A DNA stretch of 64,000 nt from contig NZ_QWDM01000009.1 in NCBI RefSeq assembly GCF_003996965.1, forward strand, positions 1 to 64,000, given 5' to 3'. Made by a program: the position numbers and the translations under genes. The notes under the pieces are model-generated. The model was not told the DNA's origin. It worked only from the letters and a program-made list of their open reading frames with translations, and made no database searches. This document shows, piece after piece, positions 8,527-17,288 of the stretch (the stretch's first letter is position 1; every line of letters starts with the position of its first letter). This DNA is from Flavobacterium cupreum (lineage in GTDB: Bacteria; Bacteroidota; Bacteroidia; Flavobacteriales; Flavobacteriaceae).

Positions 8527-9099
8527 ATGACCACTACTTTTAACAGCAGTCTGAATGCCTGCAAAATAACGAGCACAGACACTGGGTTTCAACTTGCAGC
8601 AAATGCCAAAACTGATTTCATTTGTAAGTACAAAGAATATGTCAAAGATACCGCTTCATTTTTTTATATCGAAAAAACCGGGGATTTTACCATTAAGGCC
8701 GAAGTGGAAACCAAGGGGAACTCTGCCTACGATGCAGCTTTCTTAATGGTCAGAGACACTGAAACCCGATGGATAAAATTAGCCGTTGAACTGGGCGTTG
8801 ACACATCCTATAATGTTGTATCAGTGATCACTGACACTTGGTCGGACGATGCAAATGGTGAATTAATCCCATCAGACAAATGCTGGTTACGAATCACGCG
8901 TAAAGGCGACTTATGGGGCCTTCATTATTCGCTAAATGGCGACAAGTGGAGATTTGTTCGTTGTTTTGGATTAGACCTGCCTTCTACTGTAAAAGTTGGA
9001 TTTGGAATACAGGCTCCATTAGGGGACAAATGCGAGGGAAAATTGGATTTTATAACCGTAACCGATGGTAGTGTCCAAAACTTCAGAGATGGCAATTAA
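8527..9099 (+). CDS. DUF1349 domain-containing protein
   Basis: The 190-residue soluble protein has no signal peptide. The pattern fits DUF1349 (YesU-like concanavalin fold): DFICKYKEYVKDTASFFY, then DAAFLMVRDTETRWIKLAVE, SVITDTWSDD, CWLRITRKGD and YSLNGDKWRFVR, with a final VGFGIQAP. Members are often linked to sugar metabolism, but no carbohydrate genes lie beside it, so the substrate is unknown. It appears monocistronic: a terminator lies upstream and a convergent regulator gene downstream. Confidence 0.85.
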   Translation: MTTTFNSSLNACKITSTDTGFQLAANAKTDFICKYKEYVKDTASFFYIEKTGDFTIKAEVETKGNSAYDAAFLMVRDTETRWIKLAVELGVDTSYNVVSVITDTWSDDANGELIPSDKCWLRITRKGDLWGLHYSLNGDKWRFVRCFGLDLPSTVKVGFGIQAPLGDKCEGKLDFITVTDGSVQNFRDGN

Positions 9100-9164
9100 T
9101 GCATTTGCTGTAAGGGCAAAAGCCAGTAAGGTTTAATCCCGGAAAAGAAAAAATGTTAATTCTG

Positions 9165-10043
9165 CTACTTTAAACGAATTTTTGTTTCGCTTGGATTAAA
9201 GCCAAAATGACTTTTATACAAACGCGAGAAATGAGAAACATTTTCATAACCTACCTCACTACAAATGTCTGCAATAGTTAATTGCGTCGAAAAAATCAAT
9301 TCTTTAGCTTTTTGTAATCGTTTTTCCTGAATCCATTTGGCAGGTGTGGTTTGAAATAAGGATTCAAACTCACGACGAAAACCCGACAGGCTTCGTCCCG
9401 ATTTATAAGCCAGTTCTTCGAGGGTATAAGGCTTAAGATAATTTGTCTCTACAACGGCCATTAAATCACGGGTTTCGCTACGGTTCAGATTCACCAGCTG
9501 TTGCAAAAATATTGGATTTTCGTCTGAAAGGTCATAAAGCAGTTCCAGGATTTTAAGTTTATATAAACCTGTTTTTATCTTTTCAGCAGCATCAAAATAG
9601 GGTTTTATGGAGTCTAAAAAGGTTTGCAGCCGTATTCCGTAAGAATGCACCAAAATTTCATTCCCTGCTGTTTTATTTTTAGGATAATCATCCATTGCTA
9701 TTAATTTAATAAAGTCAAGGAGGATCTCTTTTTTTAGAGAGAAGGAGACACTTTCATACATAAAATTGTCCTCTGCTTCGCCTCTCTTTACAATCTCTAC
9801 ATATGTCGCTTTTTTTAGCAGTAACATTTCTCCCTTTTTTAAAGAAATGAACTGATTGCCGATTTGTAATTCATTCGTTCCTTCCAGGGCGAATAATAAA
9901 TAATGCTCTTTTAGCATATTCGTTTTATGGAACGGGGTTTTGTGCTGTTGCCGGCAAATTTCTGTCGTGCCAATTTTATCTGATGATAAAACAATATGTG
10001 TTCCGGGATATAAATTCTTTTCTGCTTCTTTGAAAATATGCAT
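9165..10043 (-). CDS. AraC family transcriptional regulator
   Basis: The 292-residue protein carries a C-terminal AraC double helix-turn-helix (about residues 190-290): YTLEELAYKSGRSLSGFRRE, then ADICSEVGYENVSHFSRLYK, the family signature around the second helix. The N-terminal ~170 residues resemble a cupin-type sensing domain. The gene is divergent from a RidA-family gene starting 154 bases away, so it may control that gene as well as itself. The ligand is not evident. Confidence 0.9.
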   Translation of the reverse strand: MHIFKEAEKNLYPGTHIVLSSDKIGTTEICRQQHKTPFHKTNMLKEHYLLFALEGTNELQIGNQFISLKKGEMLLLKKATYVEIVKRGEAEDNFMYESVSFSLKKEILLDFIKLIAMDDYPKNKTAGNEILVHSYGIRLQTFLDSIKPYFDAAEKIKTGLYKLKILELLYDLSDENPIFLQQLVNLNRSETRDLMAVVETNYLKPYTLEELAYKSGRSLSGFRREFESLFQTTPAKWIQEKRLQKAKELIFSTQLTIADICSEVGYENVSHFSRLYKSHFGFNPSETKIRLK

Positions 10044-10197
10044 CGATATTCATTTTTGCAAAAATACAAAACTGTTCGCTACTTACGCCTGATTGCTGTA
10101 AAATTACACTGAAAGGAATAGTCATTAAATATGGAAGTTTTAGCAAAATCGTTGATGGATTAAAAACTGAACTTTACATTATTAAAATAAGTAAGAT

Positions 10198-10593
10198 ATG
10201 ATACAGTTTAAAAATTCAGAAAAAGTATTCGAGATAAAAGGCTTATCTCAGGTTGTAGAAATTCCAATGGGAAATCAAAAAATGCTGGTGCTGTCCGGAC
10301 AAATTCCGCTTAACCAAAAAGGAGAATTGGCAGGTCATGATGTAAAAACGCAAACGGTTCAAATTTTCGAAAATATCAAGTCCATTTTAGAAAGTTGCGG
10401 TGCGAGTTTAAATGACATTGTAAAACTTGGTGTTTTCATAACCGATATTTCGCAAACTGCCGTGTACAGAGAAGTAAGAGATCAATATATTAATCCTGAA
10501 ACGCCGCCAGCAAGCACGCTTCTGGAAGTAAAAGGTTTATTCAGACCTGATATTTTCATTGAAATTGAAGTGACGGCCGTAGTAAGCCACTAA
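10198..10593 (+). CDS. RidA/YjgF family deaminase-like protein
   Basis: The product has 131 residues, the normal size for this family, with its hallmark elements VLSGQIPLNQKG, QTVQIFENIKSILE and PASTLLEVKGLFRPD. RidA proteins hydrolyse reactive enamine/imine intermediates from PLP enzymes. The last Arg-Pro region (LFRPDIFIEIE) matches the substrate-binding Arg position, although the conserved Glu context reads EIEVTAVV. It is divergent from the AraC regulator and followed by a perfect hairpin. Confidence 0.88.
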   Translation: MIQFKNSEKVFEIKGLSQVVEIPMGNQKMLVLSGQIPLNQKGELAGHDVKTQTVQIFENIKSILESCGASLNDIVKLGVFITDISQTAVYREVRDQYINPETPPASTLLEVKGLFRPDIFIEIEVTAVVSH

Positions 10594-10608
10594 TTTTTAC
10601 AGCTAAAA

Positions 10609-10646
10609 TAAAGCGGACAATCTTAAAAAAAAGATTGTCCGCTTTA
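10609..10646. terminator. bidirectional hairpin between convergent ridA-like and crp-like genes
   Basis: A perfect 16-bp stem (10609-10624 with 10631-10646) closes an A6 loop. A short T run follows on the minus strand. It sits between two genes that point at each other. Confidence 0.7.
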
Positions 10647-10709
10647 GTATTATGCATTTTCATTTCTGTTAGCATTTACAGGCCCCAAAGCCAAAAAGAT
10701 TTAACTTCT

Positions 10710-11390
10710 TTATCTGAATTTTGATATATCCCTAATCGCTAATTCTTTACGATTATAATTAATTAAACCTTCCTGCTCTAAATCATTGAGTAATTGGGTT
10801 GCTGTCTGTCTTGACGTACAGATAACCTGGGCAATATCAGCCTGGGTCAGATAGTTTTCAATAGTGTAATAATTATCTTTTTTTAGTCCCTCTTTTTCAG
10901 CCCAGTCTTTTATAAAATCAATTAATCGTGTTCTGGCATCTTTAGATATTAAATTAGAATAATTGTTTTTTACTTTTTTCATTTTTAATCCCACGAACTT
11001 GGTATATGAAATGGCCAAATTTGGATTCTTCAAAAGTAAATTTTCAAAATCTGACAGTAGAAAACTGCAGATGCTCACTTCATTTGTGAGTGCAACGGCA
11101 TGTTCATTTGAATTCAGATCATTAACCAGATCTAATTCGCCAAATAAATCTCCTTTTTGTATTATATCTTTAATTGTTTCTGTACCATCTTCATCTAAAG
11201 AGACAATTTTTATGTTTCCGGTTTTGAGCAAAAAAATGCGCGGTACATCAGTAGACGAGAAATAAATTATTTCTCCTTTTTTTGCTTTTTTAAAGCATGT
11301 TATGATGCATAACTGCCTGATTTGCGAAAAGCTTAAAACACTAAAAAGTTTATGGTCTCTTAAGTACCAGTATTTGATCTCGTCGTACAT
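10710..11390 (-). CDS. Crp/Fnr family transcriptional regulator
   Basis: The 226-residue protein has an N-terminal cyclic-nucleotide-binding-like beta roll (about residues 15-130; KAKKGEIIYF, GDLFGELDLVND). A C-terminal Crp-type winged helix follows (about 150-220; YLTQADIAQVICTSRQTATQLLNDLEQ). No Fnr-like four-Cys cluster is present, so it is not an obvious oxygen sensor. It is monocistronic and its target genes are unknown. Confidence 0.9.
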   Translation of the reverse strand: MYDEIKYWYLRDHKLFSVLSFSQIRQLCIITCFKKAKKGEIIYFSSTDVPRIFLLKTGNIKIVSLDEDGTETIKDIIQKGDLFGELDLVNDLNSNEHAVALTNEVSICSFLLSDFENLLLKNPNLAISYTKFVGLKMKKVKNNYSNLISKDARTRLIDFIKDWAEKEGLKKDNYYTIENYLTQADIAQVICTSRQTATQLLNDLEQEGLINYNRKELAIRDISKFR

Positions 11391-11652
11391 ACTAAAATTT
11401 ATTTACTATCTAAATATAAAAAAGTCATGATAAAGTTTTTATCGGTAACGTTCATACCATTGTATAAACCCCATTTAGCAATATTTGCAGGTTTAACCCA
11501 TTGGTAATCATTATAAAACCAACAAGGTCAAGGCTCAAATACTCTTTCCGGGAAACAGGACTGCAGAACTGATCCCGGAGAACGTGCCAAAAATCCAACC
11601 GGGCTGTTTTTTGAGTTACTTTGTGAAAAAATAGTTTCCTGTATACCTGTTT

Positions 11653-12363
11653 TTAAATTCGAATAAACGAAGTCGAAAAATCTTCTTTTCTCACTAAATC
11701 ATAATATTTCATGATACATCTGTTTTGCTCTATAACAGTTTGTGTCACGCTAAGCGTTTTCATCCTGTCTGCCCTGTTTATAATTAGGCCGTTTTGAGAA
11801 TCATCACTATGTGTGTTTCTATGAAAATTAAGTATTTCTAAGGCTGAGATTTTATTTATCTCTTTTAAAAAATTAAAAAACCAGTCGGACCGCTTCCTTC
11901 TAATCTGATCAGGATACAAAGTAACCGATGACCAGATATAGTTTTGAGATTCATCTAATCTGGTGGCACTCTTTTCGAAACCGTCCCAGATCAGCTGATA
12001 CAATTCTTTTTCCTGATACAAAACCAGTGTAAACGGCTCGATATTATTCAGGTCAATGTGTTTCCAGAAACGCTTTGGTGAATCATTGGACAGAATATCC
12101 AAAGCAATTAATCCGCGGCTTTTTCGATAAGGCAATACCGGAATGTGTTTTGTAAATCCGCCATTTAATAAAATCAGTACAGATCCGTTTTCATCAATTG
12201 CAAACCAGGTTCCACCGGCTTCAGGATCTTTTGGATATAATATGACTTTTCCGTTGTGACCATAATTTCTTGGCTCAATTGCACTGGGGCGGGCCACTTT
12301 TTCATCCCGGTTTGATGTAATAATTACAACTCCGTTAGTATTTACAAAACTGACTGTACACAT
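11653..12363 (-). CDS. NRDE family protein (TANGO2-like)
   Basis: The 236-residue protein begins MCTVSF and shows the NRDE motif at residues 18-21 (SNRDEKVARPS), followed by YPKDPEAGGTWFAIDENG. This is the standard start of the NRDE/TANGO2 family. The N-terminal Cys2 suggests an Ntn-hydrolase-like fold with autoprocessing possible. The cellular role of bacterial members is not settled, though TANGO2 homologues have been linked to haem handling. The flanking genes give no functional clue. Confidence 0.88.
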   Translation of the reverse strand: MCTVSFVNTNGVVIITSNRDEKVARPSAIEPRNYGHNGKVILYPKDPEAGGTWFAIDENGSVLILLNGGFTKHIPVLPYRKSRGLIALDILSNDSPKRFWKHIDLNNIEPFTLVLYQEKELYQLIWDGFEKSATRLDESQNYIWSSVTLYPDQIRRKRSDWFFNFLKEINKISALEILNFHRNTHSDDSQNGLIINRADRMKTLSVTQTVIEQNRCIMKYYDLVRKEDFSTSFIRI

Positions 12364-13018
12364 TGGTTTTTATATTAGTTAACTGACTTACGCTTAAATT
12401 GTCACCTGTTGTAGCAAGATTCGCGATTATTTTTCGAGTTAACACAGAATCTATAGCAATTGCCGATTTGACAATCACATTCTGTGCCTTTGCTACAGCA
12501 ATGCACTTGCTTAAAATATAAAAGTAATTTTTCATGGAATTAATGTTTTTACCTCTTTTGTGGCTGTAAATGTATTGTACTATAGAGAAAGAAAATGTCG
12601 GCTAATTTACACTTGACACAAATAATTAGAATTTGGTAAAAGCTAAACGATATTTGCTGTGATAGCGTAGAAGATCATTATCAGGATTCCCTTGGAGACT
12701 GTTTTACGGATCAATTTTCAATTTACCTTTTCATCAAACCTGCCCAAAAGCTATTTTTAGTAATGCATGCTTGTAGTTGATCTGTTTTGCTTCTTTTCCA
12801 TCTTTATTTTTTTTCACTGACAAAAAATCAGACGACACAAGATTCAACACTGAATTTCAATGTATTAAACATTATTTTTTCCTGTGTGAGCAATCGCTGT
12901 TCGATAAATATTTCTTAAATAAACCAGAAAAATTCCTGAAATGTAAAATACCTGACATATCTCTTTTTTCTCCGGGCATAATTTTGAACCATTATAAATT
13001 TAAATAATATAAAAAATT
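12364..13018. other. 655-base intergenic stretch
   Basis: The only signal found is a TAnnTTTG element at 12979-12986, ahead of the lipoprotein gene at 13019. Short open frames on both strands here have no recognisable motif or convincing start and are not called. No RNA gene is seen. Confidence 0.4.
12979..12986 (+). promoter_or_regulatory. Bacteroidota -7 element (TAATTTTG)
   Basis: TAATTTTG matches TAnnTTTG, 32 bases before the ATG at 13019. No -33 TTG at the usual distance. Confidence 0.4.
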
Positions 13019-14317
13019 ATGATTCAGTTAAAAAAACTATTTATGATGTTATTTGTTGGTGCAATGGTGGTTTCCTGCAACGACAACGACAACAACAGCG
13101 GCGATGAAACCGCAAAAATTACAGAAGCCCAGGCGCTTTTATCCGCATTTGCTACTTATGGAGGTACGCCTTATAATGTCCAAAATCCAACAGCTTACCC
13201 GGCTGAGGCGGATGTTAGTTTAAAATCGGTTTATGGTGTTAGTTATAAACTGCGCAACTACAGCACAAATCCTGCCGGCCCTATTGCAACTTTTCCTTTA
13301 TACAAAGGTGTTGATACTGACGGCCAGGTTGTAGATTATATTATTACAGAAGCTTCAGACAAAGAATTTGCAGAAGCGATTGGTGTTTCTTACGCTCCAA
13401 GGATGGCAAACGCATTACCGGAAGGAAGACAAGAGGTAACCATTAAGGATGGGATCATTACATTTAAGGGTAAAGTAGATTTCTCCGGTAAACGTTCTGT
13501 TACCGCCGGTACTTCTAACGAATTGCCGTTAACGTCCTTTCCTCCTGCTGCTGTAACTCCGGGTGCTCAGGCTGATGCCGAGTGGTCCAGTTTCTGCAGA
13601 TTACCGAGTGGCGTTGTTATAAATGCACAAGTAATGTCAAATAAAACCGGTGTGCATGACAGAATTCCGCACTACGGAGCCATTGGTGAAGACAATCAGA
13701 GTAATCCATACCTGGATAAAGTAAAAAGAAGAGTATCCCTTCAGTTACTGGACGGATGGAGAGGCGGAAAACGTTACTTCTACCATATTGTAACGGAATC
13801 TAACGATCCTGGACCAGCATCAATTGAATTAGGGTATTATGCACCCCGATTGAGCAAATTAGCCGTTTTTGGACAATTTCCGGAAGGTTGTTTTTTAGGT
13901 TTCTCTCCTAATGCGAATGGACCAGATGTTGCAGGTGTAAACAATCAGTCCAATATTATGCTGTCGCAGGGATTAAACGTTGGTGCAAAAAACAATCAAC
14001 AAATAGATCCTGTTAACTGTTTTCCTTTTGGTCCAAAAAACCTTGATTATTCACCTATGTGGGACGCACACATTTCTCAATGGACCTTAAGTGCAGTCAA
14101 TTCCAATAAAGTTAGAATTATAACCGGAATAGATGATTTAGCAGGCTTGGTTGCAAGTGGTGATGTTACCAATTTTATTGGAAATCCTGCTACAGGCCCA
14201 AGCAGCAAACTGATTGCAGGATTAAAACCATCCGGTTTACTGATCAATTGTCCGGCAATTTCGCAACCAGAGTCTTCTGCTATTGGAAAAGAATACGGAA
14301 CAGTGCTAAAACCTTAA
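13019..14317 (+). CDS. hypothetical lipoprotein
   Basis: The 432-residue product begins with a lipoprotein signal (lipobox VVSC at about residues 19-22), followed by an Asp/Asn-rich tether (NDNDNNSGD). The rest is a compact, Gly/Pro-rich beta-type domain without catalytic motifs I recognise. Sites such as WRGGKRYFYHIVTES, HDRIPHYGAIGED and DYSPMWDAHISQW could mark a conserved domain. It is monocistronic, with a -7 element upstream and a terminator downstream. It is probably surface or outer-membrane attached, function unknown. Confidence 0.8.
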   Translation: MIQLKKLFMMLFVGAMVVSCNDNDNNSGDETAKITEAQALLSAFATYGGTPYNVQNPTAYPAEADVSLKSVYGVSYKLRNYSTNPAGPIATFPLYKGVDTDGQVVDYIITEASDKEFAEAIGVSYAPRMANALPEGRQEVTIKDGIITFKGKVDFSGKRSVTAGTSNELPLTSFPPAAVTPGAQADAEWSSFCRLPSGVVINAQVMSNKTGVHDRIPHYGAIGEDNQSNPYLDKVKRRVSLQLLDGWRGGKRYFYHIVTESNDPGPASIELGYYAPRLSKLAVFGQFPEGCFLGFSPNANGPDVAGVNNQSNIMLSQGLNVGAKNNQQIDPVNCFPFGPKNLDYSPMWDAHISQWTLSAVNSNKVRIITGIDDLAGLVASGDVTNFIGNPATGPSSKLIAGLKPSGLLINCPAISQPESSAIGKEYGTVLKP

Positions 14318-14350
14318 ATAAATCATTTCATTAGAATTGACTTTTAAACA

Positions 14351-14385
14351 GGGACTTCCCTTCTTTAGGGAAGCCCTTGTTTTTA
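14351..14385 (+). terminator. rho-independent terminator after the lipoprotein gene
   Basis: GGGACTTCCC pairs with GGGAAGCCC across a 7-base loop. TTGTTTTT follows. Confidence 0.85.
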
Positions 14386-14458
14386 TACTCAAAGACATTT
14401 CTGTCGCTACACTGTGAAAACCCGGAACGGCTATCAGATTTTTTACACAATACCAATT

Positions 14459-15226
14459 ATGGAAAACTCAATTAATACTACCATCAAAACTTTATTTATA
14501 GCGCTGATCTTTATCGGACTTAGCAGCTTTGCTTTAAAGAAAGCAATTGCCCCTAAAGAACAAAATGGATTTGTTGTACTTGAATTGTTTACTTCGCAAG
14601 GTTGCAGCAGTTGTCCCCCAGCTGATGCCATTCTCGAAAAATATGCCATACAGAATAACCCCAATATAATTCCGCTGGCATTTCATATAGATTACTGGGA
14701 TTATATCGGCTGGAAAGATCCTTACAGCAAAGCAGAATTTTCAGAAAGGCAACGCAATTATGCAGCACTATTTAAGTCACAAAACATTTATACACCACAA
14801 CTAATTATTAATGGAAAAACGCAATTGACCGGCAGTAACGAAAGTAAAATAAATACAGTAGTTAACAAGGAGCTAGCCATTGAAAAGAAAAACCAGATTA
14901 CTATTAAAAATGCAACCGTTTCTAAAGACCAATTAAATATTGAATACAGCATAACTGAGCTTTCAACCCAAACCAATATCAATATCGCTTTAGTAAAGAA
15001 AAAAGAAATAACTAATATAAAAAGAGGTGAAAATAGCGGATTGACGCAAACCAATTACAATATTGTGTATGATTTCAAAAGTAATACGCCTAAATCACAA
15101 TTTAAAAATAGTGCTTCTTTCCATTTTAAATCAGGATGGCTTGCCGATGACTTTATGGTGATTGTATACCTTCAAAACAAAAATACCGGAGAAATTACGG
15201 GAGCAGCAAAAACAGAAATTAATTAA
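14459..15226 (+). CDS. DUF1223 domain-containing thioredoxin-fold protein, exported
   Basis: The frame is open back to a GTG at 14414, but the ATG at 14459 places the signal/anchor helix (TLFIALIFIGLSSFA) at the N-terminus and is preferred, giving 255 residues. The DUF1223 core is clear: LELFTSQGCSSCPPAD with Cys49/Cys52, then AFHIDYWDYIGWKDP and YTPQLIINGK. DUF1223 proteins have a thioredoxin-like fold with a CxxC pair and are usually periplasmic, but the biological reaction is not established. The CoaB-like gene begins 23 bases downstream, so co-transcription is likely. Confidence 0.88.
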   Translation: MENSINTTIKTLFIALIFIGLSSFALKKAIAPKEQNGFVVLELFTSQGCSSCPPADAILEKYAIQNNPNIIPLAFHIDYWDYIGWKDPYSKAEFSERQRNYAALFKSQNIYTPQLIINGKTQLTGSNESKINTVVNKELAIEKKNQITIKNATVSKDQLNIEYSITELSTQTNINIALVKKKEITNIKRGENSGLTQTNYNIVYDFKSNTPKSQFKNSASFHFKSGWLADDFMVIVYLQNKNTGEITGAAKTEIN

Positions 15227-15249
15227 AGTATCAATCAAAAACTACAGCC

Positions 15250-15936
15250 ATGGAAACCATTTTTAAGAACAAAAAAATTCTCATCACTGCCGGACCAACA
15301 AGAGAATACATAGATCCAGTTCGTTTTATTTCTAATGAAAGCAGCGGAAAAATGGGTTATTCCATTGCAGAAACCTTACATCATTTAGGTGCGGACGTAA
15401 TTTTAGTAAGTGGGCCGGTTTCTATTAAATCTTCCTTTCCAGCTCATAAAATTATTCAGGTGCTGAGCGGCAGTCAAATGTTTAAAGCTTGCCAGGAATA
15501 TTTTGAAACCATTGACGGAGCTGTTTTTTGTGCAGCAGTTGCGGATTATACTCCAAAAATAACTTCCGAAATAAAAATAAAAAAAATTGAGGAAGAAACT
15601 AATTTGGAACTTATCAAAAATGCAGACATTGCTTTTGAATTTGGTAAAGTAAAACAACCGCATCAAAAATCGGTTGGTTTTGCTTTGGAAACCAATAATA
15701 TTAACGAGAACGCTATTGCTAAATTGAAGAAGAAAAATTTCGATTTAATTGTAATCAATTCACCAAATGTAAACGAAGGCTTTGGATACGATACCAATAA
15801 GATTTCAATTATTACAAAAAATTTATCTTTTCATGCCTTTGAATTAAAAAGCAAAAAAGAGGTTGCCACTGATATCATTAATCAACTTAAAAACAGCTTT
15901 AAACTGGATGAAAAAGAAAAAAAGATTTTAGTTTAA
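15250..15936 (+). CDS. phosphopantothenate-cysteine ligase (CoaB domain) standalone protein
   Basis: The 228-residue protein matches the CoaB half of the CoaBC coenzyme A enzyme. KKILITAGPTREYIDPVRF and the SSGKMG loop (residues 31-36) bind nucleotide. A CAAVADYTP stretch and a KIKK lysine segment follow, and later VGFALETN and INSPN. The N-terminal flavoprotein decarboxylase half (CoaC) is absent and the protein begins right at the CoaB Rossmann strand, so this is a monofunctional form. A fused coaBC may exist elsewhere in the genome, in which case this copy could have another role. It is likely co-transcribed with the next gene 35 bases downstream. Confidence 0.85.
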   Translation: METIFKNKKILITAGPTREYIDPVRFISNESSGKMGYSIAETLHHLGADVILVSGPVSIKSSFPAHKIIQVLSGSQMFKACQEYFETIDGAVFCAAVADYTPKITSEIKIKKIEEETNLELIKNADIAFEFGKVKQPHQKSVGFALETNNINENAIAKLKKKNFDLIVINSPNVNEGFGYDTNKISIITKNLSFHAFELKSKKEVATDIINQLKNSFKLDEKEKKILV

Positions 15937-15970
15937 ACTTATTATCATAGTTTTTTTAATAGAAAGAGAG

Positions 15971-16675
15971 ATGAAAACAAAAATTATATTGCTCATTTTT
16001 ATAACGTTTATAATCACAACCAAGGGATTAGCGCAAGTGATAGTTGAAAATTTTGTTCGGGAAGAAGCGGCTGATTACAACCTGGAATACCTGAAATCAG
16101 CTTACGGAACCAATAAAATTGTACCGCCCATTTATGAAGCTCAAATTCTAATTGCGCTGTCTTATTTTCCGGAACTCAAAAATACAAGAATTGAATTTCG
16201 TATCAAAAAAACCAGAACACCACTATCGGCAAGACCTGATTTTTTTGGGTTATTTAAGTCTGCAAAAAAACGAAAATATTATATTACGATTAGCAAAGAG
16301 ACTATCCCGAAGCTAAAGCCAATACTACTGGAAAATCTAAGCTTTAATGCTCAGATTGGTGTATTAGGACATGAACTTTCCCACGTTTCAGATTACAGCA
16401 CCAAGGGCTTTGGTAAAATGATGAACCTTTTACGAATAGAACTATTGTCAAAAGATAAAGTAGATGCTTTTGAAAGTCAGACCGATTTATATTGTATCGA
16501 ACACGGTTTAGGTTATCAATTGCTCGACTGGAGTAAATCAGTCAGGGAAAATATTAAATTAGATTTTTGGCGTGGTGCTAATAATGTAGCTAATACGACT
16601 AAAAAAGAGCGCTATCTAAATCCGGAAACAATTCAGAAATATATAGACACAATTCCCATTTACTGCAAGGAATAA
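15971..16675 (+). CDS. putative exported zinc metalloprotease (HExxH)
   Basis: The 234-residue product has a signal peptide (ends GLAQ). It carries a zinc-binding HELSH motif at residues 134-138 inside IGVLGHELSHVSDY. FESQTDLYCIEHG (168-179) is positioned like the third zinc ligand of gluzincin-type enzymes. The rest shows no motif I can place in a named family. Metal-dependent peptidase activity in the periplasm is inferred from the motif. It follows the CoaB-like gene by 35 bases. Confidence 0.7.
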   Translation: MKTKIILLIFITFIITTKGLAQVIVENFVREEAADYNLEYLKSAYGTNKIVPPIYEAQILIALSYFPELKNTRIEFRIKKTRTPLSARPDFFGLFKSAKKRKYYITISKETIPKLKPILLENLSFNAQIGVLGHELSHVSDYSTKGFGKMMNLLRIELLSKDKVDAFESQTDLYCIEHGLGYQLLDWSKSVRENIKLDFWRGANNVANTTKKERYLNPETIQKYIDTIPIYCKE

Positions 16676-16829
16676 AAAAAAGCTTTTTTCACGAAAAAAT
16701 GGCTCATTAGCCAACAAATAGTTGCCATTCTTTATACTGGTCAGGCTATCTGATCTTATAGTTTAAAGCTATTCATTTAATTTTCAATTCAATGTAAGGT
16801 GGCTGACAAATACTTATCTTCTAGTCTTC

Positions 16830-16837
16830 TACTTTTG
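16830..16837 (+). promoter_or_regulatory. Bacteroidota -7 element (TACTTTTG)
   Basis: TACTTTTG matches TAnnTTTG, 18 bases before the ATG at 16856 of the DM13 gene. Confidence 0.45.
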
Positions 16838-16855
16838 ATTTACTAAATACGTAAC

Positions 16856-17266
16856 ATGAAATATATACTTTTTTCTCTGGCAGTTTCCTTCCTCATGATT
16901 TCCTGCGAATCAGAAGGTGAACTCACAAAAACGGAGGTTGGTTCAACTCCTGTTCTATCAGAATCAGTGCTACAATATTCCGGAGTATTTACGCCTACAT
17001 CGGGAATTGATGTTACGGGCAAGGCTGGGATCTATCTGGATGGGGAACAATACAAAGTTTCGCTTGAAGGTTTTTCCATTTCTAGGGGGCCTGACCTGAA
17101 AGTCTACCTTTCCACCTCCCCAAACCCGAATGAATTCATTAACCTGGGCGCATTGGGAAATGGCATGTCGCAAACCTATGTTATACCCAAAGGCGTAGAT
17201 TTTAATACCTATAAATATGTATTAATTAACTGCCAACAATACAATCACCTCTTCGCTATTGCCTAA
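16856..17266 (+). CDS. DM13 domain lipoprotein
   Basis: The 136-residue protein has a lipoprotein signal (LMISCESEG) followed by one DM13 domain: YSGVFTPTSGIDVTGKAGIY, GPDLKVYLSTSPNP, and the terminal LINCQQYNHLFAIA, whose single Cys matches the conserved DM13 cysteine. DM13 domains have been proposed to act in redox or electron transfer. The following barrel gene starts 22 bases after the stop, so the two form an operon and the proteins may work together at the outer membrane. Confidence 0.88.
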   Translation: MKYILFSLAVSFLMISCESEGELTKTEVGSTPVLSESVLQYSGVFTPTSGIDVTGKAGIYLDGEQYKVSLEGFSISRGPDLKVYLSTSPNPNEFINLGALGNGMSQTYVIPKGVDFNTYKYVLINCQQYNHLFAIA

Positions 17267-17288
17267 CTTACCGCAAAATAATATCCTT

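Noticed and set aside
12335..12535. 66-residue minus-strand open frame overlapping the NRDE gene start
   Set aside because: It overlaps the start of a clear gene by 29 bases, has no recognisable motif, and no promoter element was found before it.
12777..13007. 76-residue plus-strand open frame before the lipoprotein gene
   Set aside because: It runs over the -7 element and leader of the real gene and has no family-like sequence.
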